Shown: positions 17,468 to 27,543, numbered from the stretch's first letter. The stretch: 61,935 nt of DNA from an uncultured Bacillota bacterium (GCA_949290085.1 CASEQH010000031.1:1-61935), one strand, 5' to 3'. Notes: generated by a model not told the origin, from the letters alone. A program made the numbers and translations.

Positions 17468-18280
17468 TTAAATAAAACCGTACTTCTTAAAGAAATAATA
17501 TATACCTTCTTCAGCCACATCATCTGTTTCATATTGAGCATACTTCTTCACATGGTCATTGGCATTACCCATAGCCACCCCAATGCTTTCTTTAAACATA
17601 GGAATATCATTTTCTTCATCGCCAAAAGAAATGATATCGTTCTTATTTAGTTTTAGTTTCTCTTTTAAGATACTACAAGCCTTACCCTTGCTGATATCTT
17701 TAGGAACTATTTCTAAAAGATGAGTATTAGAAAAGAATAAATCATACTTGTCACTATTAATCGTCTTAATCTTTTCTTGGATAGATAAATAACCATCTTT
17801 ATCTATCATGCCCAGTAGTTTTGGAGCGGTCATATCAAGAGTACTAAAATCAACTATTTCAACATCTAATTGGCGTGATTTCTTATATCTTTCAATAAAA
17901 TCTTTGTCAATTAACTTATTCATATAGACAAGTTTTGGTGTCAAGATAGATATAGCTATAGGCTCATCGATAAAAGTCTCTGAGACCTCCTTGATAATAT
18001 CTTTATCAAGATAGGATATGAGCTCATATTCATCTTTTTTTACATCGATAAATTCAGCACCATTACAACCAAAGATATAATCGAATAATCCAGTAATATC
18101 ATAAAGATCTAATACTTTTAAAGTTAAAAAGTGTGGGCGGCCACTATTGACGCATAACTTATAGCCTTTTTCTTTTAATATAGTCAAAGTTTCTATCACC
18201 AAGTTGTCGACAAAACAACCATTTTGAATAATTGTGCCATCTAGGTCAAACATTAATACTTTAGCTTCTTTCAAATTCAT
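17468..18280 (-). CDS. Cof-type HAD-superfamily phosphatase
   Basis: The 270-residue haloacid-dehalogenase hydrolase has motif I MFDLDGTIIQNG, motif II NSGRP and motif IV SFGDEENDIPMF, with a C2-type cap between. Cof-type members dephosphorylate sugar phosphates, flavin or nucleotide substrates; the substrate here cannot be read from sequence. It overlaps trmD by 20 bases and is the last gene of the rimM-trmD operon. It has no established role in tRNA modification, so the linkage may be only transcriptional. Confidence 0.88.
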   Translation of the reverse strand: MNLKEAKVLMFDLDGTIIQNGCFVDNLVIETLTILKEKGYKLCVNSGRPHFLTLKVLDLYDITGLFDYIFGCNGAEFIDVKKDEYELISYLDKDIIKEVSETFIDEPIAISILTPKLVYMNKLIDKDFIERYKKSRQLDVEIVDFSTLDMTAPKLLGMIDKDGYLSIQEKIKTINSDKYDLFFSNTHLLEIVPKDISKGKACSILKEKLKLNKNDIISFGDEENDIPMFKESIGVAMGNANDHVKKYAQYETDDVAEEGIYYFFKKYGFI

Positions 18281-18989
18281 CGACTATCTCCTTTATTATC
18301 GCTTTTTCTTCTTTAGTAAACTTTCTATTTTTTAGTAAGTCTTTGCGATAGATAAATGTCTCAAGTAGGGACATCTTTAAACGATAGCGACGTATCTTTT
18401 CATGGTGTCCTGACAAGAGTATATCTGGAACCTTATGACTCATAAAGTCATAGGGCCTAGTATATTGTGGATATTCTAATAGACCATCGGTATAGCTTTC
18501 ATCTTCTAGACTATCTTTAGATATGGCATTGTCTAATAATCTGATGATACTATCCATGACGACCATCGAAGGAAGTTCACCTCCGGTCAAGACATAATCG
18601 CCAATAGATATCTTTTCATCTGCCAACATCTCCACTCTAGCATCAACACCTTCATAATGACCGCAGATGATGATGATATGTTCCTTCTTTGCTAATTCGA
18701 CGGCCTTTTCTTGCGTAAAAGGATTAGCCTTAGGTGATGTAAGCAGAATGTGGGCATTGGGATCATAATTAGCTTTAAGCGCCTCATAGATAGGTTTAAC
18801 GCTCATTAGCATGCCTGCCCCGCCACCATAAGGAGTATCATCGACATGGCCATAGGCATCAAGGGGATAATCGCGAATATTGACAAGCTTTACTTCGACT
18901 ATCCCTTTTTTAATCGCCTTAGCGATGATAGAAGTATTTAAAAAACCATCATACATGTCTTTAAATAATGTAAGTATCGTAAATTTCAT
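18261..18989 (-). CDS. trmD: tRNA (guanine-37-N1)-methyltransferase
   Basis: The 242-residue SPOUT enzyme methylates G37 of tRNAs to prevent frameshifting. The N-terminal DDTPYGGGAGMLM and the knot region CGHYEGVDARV...SIGDYVLTGGELPSMV are diagnostic. The ATG overlaps the rimM stop by four bases. Confidence 0.97.
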   Translation of the reverse strand: MKFTILTLFKDMYDGFLNTSIIAKAIKKGIVEVKLVNIRDYPLDAYGHVDDTPYGGGAGMLMSVKPIYEALKANYDPNAHILLTSPKANPFTQEKAVELAKKEHIIIICGHYEGVDARVEMLADEKISIGDYVLTGGELPSMVVMDSIIRLLDNAISKDSLEDESYTDGLLEYPQYTRPYDFMSHKVPDILLSGHHEKIRRYRLKMSLLETFIYRKDLLKNRKFTKEEKAIIKEIVDEFERS

Positions 18990-19489
18990 AAAAGTCCCTC
19001 GATATGATTGATATCTATCCTCTTATCCTCTAAATCAACTTTACTTATAAAATTATCGATAAAAGGCACTAATGAACTTGAACCATCTTCTTTAATAACT
19101 CGTAAATAATTATATTTGGGTCCTTCTTCAACTTTTAATACCTTTCCTACTTTAATATCTTTCACAAAAACATCTAAATCACATAGATCACTAAAGTAGT
19201 ACTCGCCCTTTTTTAGCGGCTTGATATCAGCCTTATTCTTATAGATATCTAAGTTTTTTAAATCTTCGATTAAATTTATATCTTCATAATCTTTTAAAGT
19301 CAATAATAGTTGTCCCTTATGCATGCGATATTTAGCGACTTGATAAGGTATATAATTATTGTCTTTTAATATATAGACAAAAGAATCGCGCATAAAGCGT
19401 TCTTTGATAAAGTCAGTATAAACATCTATTTTCATTTCGCCTTTTAGACCAAAAGGTTTAATTATCTTCCCAATCTTAATAAATTCCAT
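18986..19489 (-). CDS. rimM: Ribosome maturation factor RimM
   Basis: The 167-residue factor assists 30S head assembly through S19. It has the N-terminal beta-barrel (IGKIIKPFGLKGEMKIDVYTD) and a C-terminal PRC barrel (YYFSDLCDLDVF...VPFIDNFISKVDLEDKRI). It is followed by trmD in the usual rpsP-khpA-rimM-trmD order. Confidence 0.94.
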   Translation of the reverse strand: MEFIKIGKIIKPFGLKGEMKIDVYTDFIKERFMRDSFVYILKDNNYIPYQVAKYRMHKGQLLLTLKDYEDINLIEDLKNLDIYKNKADIKPLKKGEYYFSDLCDLDVFVKDIKVGKVLKVEEGPKYNYLRVIKEDGSSSLVPFIDNFISKVDLEDKRIDINHIEGLL

Positions 19490-19507
19490 CTTAAAAACCT
19501 ATGCTAA

Positions 19508-19548
19508 GTAGAATAAAGAGAATGAAAAAATCATTCTCTTTATAAAGC
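19508..19548 (-). terminator. Hairpin between khpA and rimM
   Basis: AAAGAGAATGA / TCATTCTCTTT inverted repeat on the minus strand, followed by only ATTCT. The weak U tract suggests an attenuator or processing site, with read-through into rimM. Confidence 0.55.
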
Positions 19549-19788
19549 TTCAAATTTTATTACAATCTTTTTATTTTCAATCTTGGCAGCCACTTGTAAC
19601 ATCTGTCTAATTGAATTAGCCATCATGCCTTGACGGCCAATAAGTCTAGCGATGTCTTCACTTGGCGCATAAACGTAGAGTATTACCTCATTTTCTTGTA
19701 AACTTTGCATTTGTTTAACCATGACGCCATCTGGATCATTACAAATGGGTTTTACAAGGTCTAATAATACTTTTTCAATATCGACCAT
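19540..19788 (-). CDS. khpA: KH-domain RNA-binding protein KhpA
   Basis: The 82-residue protein is a single KH domain with the GxxG loop as GRQGMMA (RLIGRQGMMANSIRQML). KhpA pairs with KhpB/Jag to bind RNA and affects cell length in Gram-positive cocci. Its ATG shares one base with the rpsP stop (TAATG), so the two are translationally coupled. Confidence 0.92.
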   Translation of the reverse strand: MVDIEKVLLDLVKPICNDPDGVMVKQMQSLQENEVILYVYAPSEDIARLIGRQGMMANSIRQMLQVAAKIENKKIVIKFEAL

Positions 19789-20057
19789 TATTTAGCCTTT
19801 TTAGCGTCTTGGCATTTTTTGATGATTCCTTCTTTAGAAAGAATAGAACGTACAGTATCAGTAGCTACAGCACCATTATTTAACCATTTAATAGCTTTTT
19901 CTTCATCGATAGTAATAATAGCTGGTTCTTTAGTAGGATTGTAAGTACCGATTACTTCGATAAATCTACCATCACGTGGTGAACGTGAATCAGCAGCAAC
20001 TATACGATAAAATGGAGCTTTCTTGGCACCCATACGATTTAATCTTAATTTAACCAT
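19788..20057 (-). CDS. rpsP: Ribosomal protein S16
   Basis: The 89-residue protein of the 30S body begins [20 protein letters not shown] and contains [13 protein letters not shown], both diagnostic. The ATG is preceded by GAGGAGG; the longer in-frame start is leader. First gene of the operon with khpA. Confidence 0.97.
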   Translation of the reverse strand: MVKLRLNRMGAKKAPFYRIVAADSRSPRDGRFIEVIGTYNPTKEPAIITIDEEKAIKWLNNGAVATDTVRSILSKEGIIKKCQDAKKAK

Positions 20058-20085
20058 ATTTAATTCCTCCTCAAATTCCTTACTA

Positions 20086-20114
20086 ATACTAATAAAAAGA
20101 AGAAGTTGTGTCAA
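20086..20114 (-). promoter_or_regulatory. Promoter of rpsP-khpA
   Basis: TTGACA (20109-20114), 17 bases, TAGTAT (20086-20091) on the minus strand. Confidence 0.75.
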
Positions 20115-20124
20115 GTAAAAATAC

Positions 20125-21147
20125 TTAACTTATATAATTTTTAATCAATTGATAAGTATTTGTCACTGCCTTGATATGTGATCTTTCCATGCCATGTGAA
20201 GCGCTGACACCAGGACCAATCAAAGCGCCGCGTATATCACTACCTCCTCTTAGAGCACTAGAGACATCTGAACCATAATAAGGATAGATATCAATGGCAA
20301 AACTTAAATTATTTTCTTTAGCTACATCAATTAAATCATTAGTCAATTGATAGTCATATGGGCCGCTAGAATCCTTAGCACAGATAGATACATCATATTC
20401 TGTACAATTTAAATCTAAACCTATACAACCCATATCAACCGCAATTAATGATGAAATATCCTTTGGTATCCAACTACAGCCGTGGCCTACTTCTTCATAT
20501 GTCGATATTAAAAAATAGATTTTCTTATTAATCTTTATATCGCCTCTAGATATGGCGTGCAAGATCTCAAGTAATATAGCTACAGATAACTTATCATCCA
20601 AAAATCTACTCTTGATAAAGCCACTTTCGGTGATGACGGTCTTAGGATCATAGGCAATAAAATCGCCTGAATTAATACCTAACTTTAAGACATCTTCCTT
20701 ATTTTTAACCTCTTCATCTAGACGGATAGACATATTTTCATCATTGCGTTCTAGTTTGTCTGCATCTTTATAGACATGCGCCGCTGGTGAATTAGCGATA
20801 ATAGTGCCAGTATACACTCTATTATCACGGGTATAGACCTTACAATATTCACCATCTAGGGTCGGCAAAAGAGGTCCTCCAACCTTAGTGATGGCTAGGC
20901 TACCATCACTTTTAATTGAGCGTACCATCAAGCCTAGCGTATCGACATGACTACAAAAACCAATAGCCTTTTTTCCTTCGCCAACTTCAATAATTAGATT
21001 TCCTTTATTGCTGAGAGAAGTTTTAAAACCTAAGTCTTCAACTTCTTTTTTCACTTCAGTAATAATCTTAGATGTAAAGCCACTTGGCGAATCGATAGCC
21101 ATCAATTTCTTCAGGTGTTCAATAATATTCTTTTCTATCTCGCTCAT
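20125..21147 (-). CDS. M42-family metallo-aminopeptidase
   Basis: The 340-residue enzyme carries the two-metal aminopeptidase centre: [30 protein letters not shown] and the late His in [11 protein letters not shown]42 enzymes (glutamyl/deblocking aminopeptidases, CelM/FrvX) form tetrahedral dodecamers that trim peptides in the cytosol. The ATG overlaps the ffh stop by four bases. Substrate preference is not predictable. Confidence 0.88.
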   Translation of the reverse strand: MSEIEKNIIEHLKKLMAIDSPSGFTSKIITEVKKEVEDLGFKTSLSNKGNLIIEVGEGKKAIGFCSHVDTLGLMVRSIKSDGSLAITKVGGPLLPTLDGEYCKVYTRDNRVYTGTIIANSPAAHVYKDADKLERNDENMSIRLDEEVKNKEDVLKLGINSGDFIAYDPKTVITESGFIKSRFLDDKLSVAILLEILHAISRGDIKINKKIYFLISTYEEVGHGCSWIPKDISSLIAVDMGCIGLDLNCTEYDVSICAKDSSGPYDYQLTNDLIDVAKENNLSFAIDIYPYYGSDVSSALRGGSDIRGALIGPGVSASHGMERSHIKAVTNTYQLIKNYIS

Positions 21148-22460
21148 AGTTTAAATAAACCTTTCATCATCGAAAACTGTTTCATCATCTTCTTCATTCT
21201 ATCGTATTGATTCATCAATTTATTGACATCATTTACTGTCGTACCACTTCCAGCAGCAATTCTTCTTTTATGAGAAGAACGAATGATAGAAGGATCTTCT
21301 CTTTCTAATGGTGTCATTGATTGAATGATGGCCTTTGTCTTTTTAAGAGCAGCATCGGCATCGACATCTTCTAATTGCTTAGAGATATCATTCATACCTG
21401 GAAGCATCTTTACTACGCTAGCTAAAGGTCCCATCTTTTGTGATTGCTCAATTTGAGTCAACAAGTCATCCATAGTAAACTTGCCTTCCATCATTCTGCG
21501 AGCACTCTTTTCTGCTAGTTCAGTGTCCATCTTCTCCTGAGCTTTTTCAACTAATGATACTACATCGCCCATACCCAGTATTCTTTGGGCTAGTCTTTCA
21601 GGATAGAATACTTCTAAGTCTTCAATCTTTTCACCAACACCAGTATATTTAATCGGTACTCCTGTGATAGCTTTAACCGACAAGACGCCACCGCCCTTAG
21701 AATCACCATCAAACTTAGTGACAATCAAACCTGTGACATCTAGTTGTTCATGGAATGACTTAGCAACATTGGCAATGTCTTGACCAGTGAGGGCATCGAC
21801 AGTCAATAAGATTTCATCAGGTTTTACTAAATTTTTAATATTTACTAGCTCTTGCATCAAGACTTCATCAATCTGTAGACGACCAGCTGTATCGATTAAA
21901 ACCGTATCATATGCCTTAGATTTCGCATAGTTCATACCATCTTCAACTGTCTTTAAGACTGGTGTATCGATACCTTCGGAGAAAACTTCCACATCGATGC
22001 TTTGACCGAGAGTCTTTAATTGATCTATGGCCGCAAGACGAATAATGTCACCAGCGATAATCATCGGCTTACGTCCTTGTTTCTTCATTAAGTTTGCAAT
22101 CTTAGCGACATGAGTAGTCTTACCAGTACCCTGCAAACCGACAACCATTATGGTTGTGATGCCATGTTCTTTATAATTTATTCCTTCTTGATTGCCACCT
22201 AATAAGTCGATGATTTCATCATTGACTATCTTGATTAATAGTTCACTAGGATTGATTGAATTGAGAACATCTTGACCGATAGACTTCTCTTGAACATTCT
22301 TGAGGAAATTTTTAACTACGCCATAATTAACATCGGCTTCTAGTAAGGCAACTCTAATCTCCTTTAATGTGTCCTCCATATTCTTTTCAGTAAGTTTTCC
22401 CTTACCTTGAATATTGCGGAACGATTTAGTTATTTTTTCTTGTAATGAATCAAATGCCAT
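21144..22460 (-). CDS. ffh: Signal recognition particle protein Ffh
   Basis: The 438-residue SRP54 GTPase has the N domain, G1 GLQGTGKTTHVAKIA, DTAGRLQ, TKFDGDSKGG, and the methionine-rich M domain (RMMEGKFTMDDLL, MLPGMN, SSHKRRIAAGSGT). It binds signal sequences and SRP RNA at the ribosome. No ylxM gene precedes it; an SSB gene does. Confidence 0.97.
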   Translation of the reverse strand: MAFDSLQEKITKSFRNIQGKGKLTEKNMEDTLKEIRVALLEADVNYGVVKNFLKNVQEKSIGQDVLNSINPSELLIKIVNDEIIDLLGGNQEGINYKEHGITTIMVVGLQGTGKTTHVAKIANLMKKQGRKPMIIAGDIIRLAAIDQLKTLGQSIDVEVFSEGIDTPVLKTVEDGMNYAKSKAYDTVLIDTAGRLQIDEVLMQELVNIKNLVKPDEILLTVDALTGQDIANVAKSFHEQLDVTGLIVTKFDGDSKGGGVLSVKAITGVPIKYTGVGEKIEDLEVFYPERLAQRILGMGDVVSLVEKAQEKMDTELAEKSARRMMEGKFTMDDLLTQIEQSQKMGPLASVVKMLPGMNDISKQLEDVDADAALKKTKAIIQSMTPLEREDPSIIRSSHKRRIAAGSGTTVNDVNKLMNQYDRMKKMMKQFSMMKGLFKL

Positions 22461-22510
22461 AATATTTCACCTACCATATTCTTTGTAACAGTATAATGAT
22501 AACACACAAA

Positions 22511-22532
22511 AAGAAAGGATAAACCTTTCTTA
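22511..22532 (-). terminator. Terminator at the end of the SSB gene
   Basis: AAGAAAGG / CCTTTCTT hairpin followed by TTT on the minus strand; its 5' arm includes the SSB stop codon. Confidence 0.7.
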
Positions 22533-22838
22533 TGCAAGAGCTGATACTTTTTCGCCGACAATTTCGAAGCGATATAGTATCTCACCATCTCTTTCGTAAT
22601 TGTTGGATTGTAAGCGACCACGAATGACTAGCATCTGTCCTACCTCAATAGTCTTAACGCATTCATCAGCCATCTGATTCCATAGATTGACTACAAATGT
22701 GTCGCTGTCATAATTGCCCTCCGCATTCTTATAGGGGCGATTTACATCCAAATGGATTTGAGTTAGACGATTGCCATTGCTGGTCTCTTTGATTTTAGGT
22801 TCATCCTTTACATAACCGATTAAAATACACTGATTCAT
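22530..22838 (-). CDS. Short single-stranded-DNA-binding protein
   Basis: The 102-residue OB-fold protein begins MNQCILIGYVKDEPKIKET and contains WNQMADECVKTIEVGQMLVIRGRL, matching the SSB core. It ends right after the fold (VGEKVSALA), without the Gly/Gln-rich linker and acidic DDDIPF tip that recruits repair proteins. It resembles SsbB/YwpH-type short SSBs that serve DNA uptake. The presence of dprA nearby fits, but the two are in separate transcripts. Confidence 0.8.
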   Translation of the reverse strand: MNQCILIGYVKDEPKIKETSNGNRLTQIHLDVNRPYKNAEGNYDSDTFVVNLWNQMADECVKTIEVGQMLVIRGRLQSNNYERDGEILYRFEIVGEKVSALA

Positions 22839-22864
22839 ATTCCTCCTTTGTTACTTGCAAGTTA

Positions 22865-22893
22865 ATGATATTAACAAAGTTTAGAAATGACAA
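22865..22893 (-). promoter_or_regulatory. Promoter of the short SSB gene
   Basis: TTGTCA (22888-22893), 17 bases, TATCAT (22865-22870) on the minus strand; GGAGG site follows before the ATG. Confidence 0.6.
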
Positions 22894-22954
22894 ATCGGCA
22901 TATTTGTATATTATCAATCAAAATAAGCAGTTTTAATAATACATATTTGTATTT

Positions 22955-24229
22955 TTAATTATTATTCGGCAAAATTGATACCAAAGAATAATTATCATAA
23001 TTAAATGAATTATATACTTCAAATATATAATCAAGGCTTAAACTATTGATTGCCTCGATAGTATCAAAGATATCAATGCCACCTAAGATATCACGCACAT
23101 AAGATAGATTGAATGAATCGATGTCATTAAAGGCATTAAAAGCCATACCTAAAAATCTTCTTTTAATTTGTGTAAGGATATCTTCATTCAATATTTTCTC
23201 TTTAAGACTACTATCAATCAATTCCTTTAGTTGGGCTTTGGTTCTACCTTCAGCATAGAAGAGAATATAAGCTGCATTGATATCAAAGTCTACCTCATAG
23301 CCGAAATAATCATTGATGAGCTTATTGTCCATCCATACTTGATATTCTGGATTTAAAGTGGAGAAATGGGTCTCTAAAAGAATTCTCATAGCCCATTCCT
23401 TGCGCAAAGCATCCTTAGCATCTTTAAAGTCGGATTTTAGTTTAATCGCATAGACATGCTTAGGGGCAAAGATATTGAATTTGACATCAACATCGCTATT
23501 AACTACTTCAGATGGTTCTTCATCAAAGATAACTTCAGGTATATCCTTGCGCACAAAGTCTTTAGAATCTTGATTTTTCTTGATGATGTCAAGAATATAT
23601 GACGGCTTTAAGTAAGTACTGATCACCAAGTACATATTTGATGGATGATAGTTGATGTAGTAACAAGTCTCCAACTCTTCTTTAGTTATCGCATTGACAC
23701 TCTCTTCATCACCTCCTATATCATACTTGATAGGATATTTATGATATAAAGCTTTAAATGTCTCATTTAAAAGCTTTGTATCAGGCATAGTCATATACAT
23801 CTTTAATTCTTGATTGATGATGCCCTTTTCTTTTTCTACCGATTCATGCGTGATATTTAGATTTTGAACGAAGTCCAGTAGTAAATTTAAAGGTATATCG
23901 ATATTATCGCCTGTCATATTAAAATAGTAGACAGTCTCGCGATATGACGTAAACGCATTGACGCTAGCGCCCATCGAAAAGAAATCATTCATGACATCTC
24001 CATGGTCTGATTCAAATAATTTATGTTCCAGAAAATGGGCTATACCAGGATGAAAATTATATTCTTTACCTTGCGATCTTTCTTTGATATCAAAGGCTCC
24101 ATATGGCGTGCCAAAGGCACAAGAAGTCATATGAAAATCTTTCTTATGAAAGATAATAACTTTTAAGCCATTAGCCAATTCTTCTTCATAATATGTCTCA
24201 TCTAGTAATTCGTTATAATGTTTCTTCAT
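22955..24229 (-). CDS. M16-family zinc peptidase, catalytic partner (YmfH-like)
   Basis: The 424-residue protein has the inverted zinc motif HFLEH (GIAHFLEHKLFE, about residues 63-72) with a downstream Glu (EKGIINQELKMY). The following domain repeats the fold. Together with the adjacent gene it forms a YmfF/YmfH-type pair, in which one subunit carries the zinc site. Such pairs are thought to degrade small peptides or process secreted peptides. The ATG overlaps the upstream partner by 17 bases. Confidence 0.88.
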   Translation of the reverse strand: MKKHYNELLDETYYEEELANGLKVIIFHKKDFHMTSCAFGTPYGAFDIKERSQGKEYNFHPGIAHFLEHKLFESDHGDVMNDFFSMGASVNAFTSYRETVYYFNMTGDNIDIPLNLLLDFVQNLNITHESVEKEKGIINQELKMYMTMPDTKLLNETFKALYHKYPIKYDIGGDEESVNAITKEELETCYYINYHPSNMYLVISTYLKPSYILDIIKKNQDSKDFVRKDIPEVIFDEEPSEVVNSDVDVKFNIFAPKHVYAIKLKSDFKDAKDALRKEWAMRILLETHFSTLNPEYQVWMDNKLINDYFGYEVDFDINAAYILFYAEGRTKAQLKELIDSSLKEKILNEDILTQIKRRFLGMAFNAFNDIDSFNLSYVRDILGGIDIFDTIEAINSLSLDYIFEVYNSFNYDNYSLVSILPNNN

Positions 24230-25433
24230 TATTAATACCTCTTAAAAAATGACACAAGTAAGGCTTATAGTTTGAAGCCACTCTTTGAATATCTTTCTTT
24301 GAAACAGCCATTATTTTCTCTTTATACTCGTCGATATCAAAAGGATAATAACTGAGTAAATTATTGTAGAGGAAATCGATATAATCATCTAAATCATCGC
24401 TGATTGAATCAATATTATTCAACATGAGTCGCTTAGAACTGTCAATTAATGCTTGATCAAAATCCCCATCTCTAAGTCTTTTTAGCTGCCTGTCAATCTC
24501 TTGCCTTGCCTCATCGAATTTATCTTTATCTATCCCTGTTGTCACTCTAACTAAACCTAAGTTTCGATTAGGAATGGTATCAATAAAGTAACATAGACTT
24601 CTTTTTTCTCTTACTTCTTGAAAGAGTAAAGATAATGGACTACCACCAAATAACATATTAGTTAATACAAAGGCAAAGTAATCTTCATGGCTTCTAGTAT
24701 ATGGACTTTGATAGACGATAGATAGATATGATTGGTCAGCTATTGTATCTTCAATGATATCTTCTCTAACTTTCAAGTCATAGATAGTATCTTTTTCTTT
24801 ACATTCTTTATTACTTAATAAGTAAGTGCTTAGATAATCAACTAATTCGTCATCATATTCACCAACAACGAAGATATCTTTCTTATAATCAGTAAATAAG
24901 TCAGCATAAACCTTTTTTAATTCATCGATAGTAACTTTCTCTAGATCGGAAATGATATCCTTTTTATAATTACTGAACTCTTTGATATCTTCACTTATCA
25001 AATCATGTATTCTCTCTAATTCTTGATTTCTTGGCTTTTCTAAAGAACGCTTGATATCTGATATAAGATTGTTTCTTGCCTCCTCAAATAACGTTTCACT
25101 GATAAAAGGATGTTTGAGACACTCATCAATAAAAGCGATGTAATCATTCATTTTTACATCAGTGAGAAATTTAGGATTGACAAATTGAAAACGAATAAAC
25201 ATCAACCCCAAACTATTATTAAAGCGCACTTTAGAACCAGCTTTAATTCCATATAATAAATCTCTTACCTTAGTCATGCTGACCTTGTCAGGATACTTTT
25301 CAGAATAGATACATAATAATCTTGATAAGAGAATTAATCTCGCCTTAGAGAAGGAATCAAATTCTTTGGCAAAACGAAATTCAACAGTAATAGTTTTAAA
25401 CTTTTTAGTATTGATCAGATGTAAATTTTCCAT
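24213..25433 (-). CDS. M16-family peptidase-like protein, non-catalytic partner (YmfF-like)
   Basis: The 406-residue product has the M16 fold features (FRFAKEFDSFSKARLILLSRLL; GGSPLSLLFQEVREKRSLCYFID) and the R/Y substrate-binding signature of the C-terminal half. It has no HxxEH zinc motif. It is predicted to form a heterodimer with the next gene. Placed after a nucleoside ABC importer, with a terminator in between. Confidence 0.85.
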   Translation of the reverse strand: MENLHLINTKKFKTITVEFRFAKEFDSFSKARLILLSRLLCIYSEKYPDKVSMTKVRDLLYGIKAGSKVRFNNSLGLMFIRFQFVNPKFLTDVKMNDYIAFIDECLKHPFISETLFEEARNNLISDIKRSLEKPRNQELERIHDLISEDIKEFSNYKKDIISDLEKVTIDELKKVYADLFTDYKKDIFVVGEYDDELVDYLSTYLLSNKECKEKDTIYDLKVREDIIEDTIADQSYLSIVYQSPYTRSHEDYFAFVLTNMLFGGSPLSLLFQEVREKRSLCYFIDTIPNRNLGLVRVTTGIDKDKFDEARQEIDRQLKRLRDGDFDQALIDSSKRLMLNNIDSISDDLDDYIDFLYNNLLSYYPFDIDEYKEKIMAVSKKDIQRVASNYKPYLCHFLRGINNEETL

Positions 25434-25447
25434 AGTTATATTTAAGC

Positions 25448-25478
25448 ATAAATAAAGCTCCGTTTCAAACGGAGCTAT
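25448..25478 (-). terminator. Terminator of the nucleoside ABC operon
   Basis: AGCTCCGTTT GA AACGGAGCT hairpin followed by TTATTTAT on the minus strand, right after the second permease gene. Confidence 0.85.
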
Positions 25479-25483
25479 AAAGT

Positions 25484-26422
25484 CTATCTCTTCGATTTGT
25501 CGTAAGGTATTCCCTCGGCCTTTGGGGCTCGAGAATGTTTGGATGTAAGTGCCAATACAATCAAAGAAATGATGTATGGAAGCATATTATATACTGTTCC
25601 AGGTATATTCAAACTCATTAAGAAATCAAAGCCGAAGTAGACGTTAGATAGAGCTCTAAAGAAGCCAAATAATAAGGCAGCAAGAGCTATCTTAGTAGGT
25701 TTCCACTGACCGAAGATCATAACGGCCAAAGCTAAGAAGCCAAAGCCAGCTACACCATTTTCAAACTTCCATTCTGAAACGCCAGCCAAGATGTAACAGA
25801 TACCACCAAGTCCACCATATAAACCAGAAATAAGTACACCAGCCCAACGCATCTTGATGACATTGATACCAACTGAATCAGCAGCCGATGGATGTTCACC
25901 ACAAGCCATTAAACGTAAACCGAATCTTGTCTTATATAAAACAATATAAGCGATGACTAAAGCGACAACGGCAATAACCATGAACCAGTTAAATTCAAAG
26001 TTACCAAAGTAAATTAAGAAATTCTTCTTTTGTTCAACATATTGAATAGTAGAAGATACATCATTTGGATTGATGCTGGCATTCATAGCTTTTACAAAGA
26101 CTGTAGCAGCTGCCGTAGCCAACATATTCATCGCTGTTCCAACTATCGTCTGGTCGGCTTTAAAGTTGATACAGGCAAGTCCCAATAGTGCAGAATATAT
26201 GAGCCCAAATAACATAGCTCCCAAAACGACAGCTAGAATCATTAGTGGCGCAGACAGATTAGGCATAAAGCGCATAACCAAGGCTCCACCCAAAGAACCC
26301 ATAACCATGATACCTTCAAGGCCAAGATTTATTACTCCAGAATGTTCAGAGAAACATCCACCCAAAGCAACTAGTAATAGTACAGAAGCAAAGATTAATG
26401 TGTATTGTATTAATAATGACAT
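25484..26422 (-). CDS. Nucleoside ABC transporter permease (NupQ/YufQ type)
   Basis: The 312-residue BPD_transp_2 permease has about 8-10 spans and segments typical of the family (GVINLGLEGIMVMGSLGGAL, ACINFKADQTIVGTAMNML, GEHPSAADSVGI). It is the second permease of a BmpA-type nucleoside importer. The ATG shares one base with the previous stop. Confidence 0.9.
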   Translation of the reverse strand: MSLLIQYTLIFASVLLLVALGGCFSEHSGVINLGLEGIMVMGSLGGALVMRFMPNLSAPLMILAVVLGAMLFGLIYSALLGLACINFKADQTIVGTAMNMLATAAATVFVKAMNASINPNDVSSTIQYVEQKKNFLIYFGNFEFNWFMVIAVVALVIAYIVLYKTRFGLRLMACGEHPSAADSVGINVIKMRWAGVLISGLYGGLGGICYILAGVSEWKFENGVAGFGFLALAVMIFGQWKPTKIALAALLFGFFRALSNVYFGFDFLMSLNIPGTVYNMLPYIISLIVLALTSKHSRAPKAEGIPYDKSKR

Positions 26423-27543
26423 TATTCCTTTTCTCCTTTCTTACTGTTTTCTAATTTCTTTTGTTCGTGTTTGGCAATCGCATTATTCATCATTATCTTA
26501 ACGAAGAATACGAATCCACATAGATAAATAATAACTGCGGCAATCAAATCAGAAATCTGAGATGCGTAGATAGATTTATCGACATAAGCACCACCAGAAG
26601 AAATATGTTCAATGAAGAATGAAGAGAAAATAGCACCAATTGGATTTAATCCGCCCAAGAAGGCAGCTGCGATACCATTAAATCCCATCGTTGGAACCGA
26701 AGAAGATGTTACGATATATTCTTCAAAACCAGTCTGATATAAGAATGAAGCACCTAAACCAGCTAAGGCACCGGCGATAGCTAGAGTCATGATGATATTT
26801 TTCTTCTCGGCCATACCCGCATATTTAGCAGCTGATTTATTAAATCCAGTAGCTTTAATTTCATAACCTAATCTTGTCTTATCTAAAATGATATAGATGA
26901 CAATAGCTATGATAATAGCAGCAGGAATGGCGATAGTAGCATATTGGTTATTGTTGAAGAGTTGCTCCATGCCAAAAGTAGGTAAGATGGCATCAGGATT
27001 TGTACTTTTAAGTGTCAATGTATAAGGGCTACTAGAGTCTTTAACATTGCTCAAAACCATATTAGTAAAATATAGACCTATCCAGTTAAACATGATACCG
27101 GAAATGACCTCATTCACATTAAAATATGCCTTAAATATGCCTACCAATGCACCATAGATGCAACCAGCGACGATAGCTAGTATCATGCAAGGAAGCCAAC
27201 CCCAACCCCAAGCTAGAGCTGCATATAAACATGCACAAATACCGACACAGTATTGTCCAGCTGCGCCAATATTGAATAGACCTGCCTTATAGGCAAATAG
27301 GATAGACAATGAACACATCAATAACGGTATAGTCTTTACGACAGTATTACCAAAATAACGCATCTGTGCTTCTGGCCTAGAATAAGTCATAAAGTTCTTT
27401 AATACTGCGACGATAGCATCAAATGCACCAGCAGGATTAATAACTAATAATACGATATATCCGACAAGAACTCCGACAATAACACAAATAATAGAAGCTA
27501 TTATGGCCTGAACACCTTCATTTTTTAGTATATTCTTCTTCAT
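26422..27543 (-). CDS. Nucleoside ABC transporter permease (NupP/YufP type)
   Basis: The 373-residue permease has about 9-10 spans, with LFNIGAAGQYCVGI, FNVNEVISGIMFNWI and GYEIKATGFNKSAAKYAGM, the hallmarks of the first permease in BmpA-type importers. The ATG overlaps the ATPase stop by four bases, so subunit synthesis is coupled. Confidence 0.9.
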   Translation of the reverse strand: MKKNILKNEGVQAIIASIICVIVGVLVGYIVLLVINPAGAFDAIVAVLKNFMTYSRPEAQMRYFGNTVVKTIPLLMCSLSILFAYKAGLFNIGAAGQYCVGICACLYAALAWGWGWLPCMILAIVAGCIYGALVGIFKAYFNVNEVISGIMFNWIGLYFTNMVLSNVKDSSSPYTLTLKSTNPDAILPTFGMEQLFNNNQYATIAIPAAIIIAIVIYIILDKTRLGYEIKATGFNKSAAKYAGMAEKKNIIMTLAIAGALAGLGASFLYQTGFEEYIVTSSSVPTMGFNGIAAAFLGGLNPIGAIFSSFFIEHISSGGAYVDKSIYASQISDLIAAVIIYLCGFVFFVKIMMNNAIAKHEQKKLENSKKGEKE

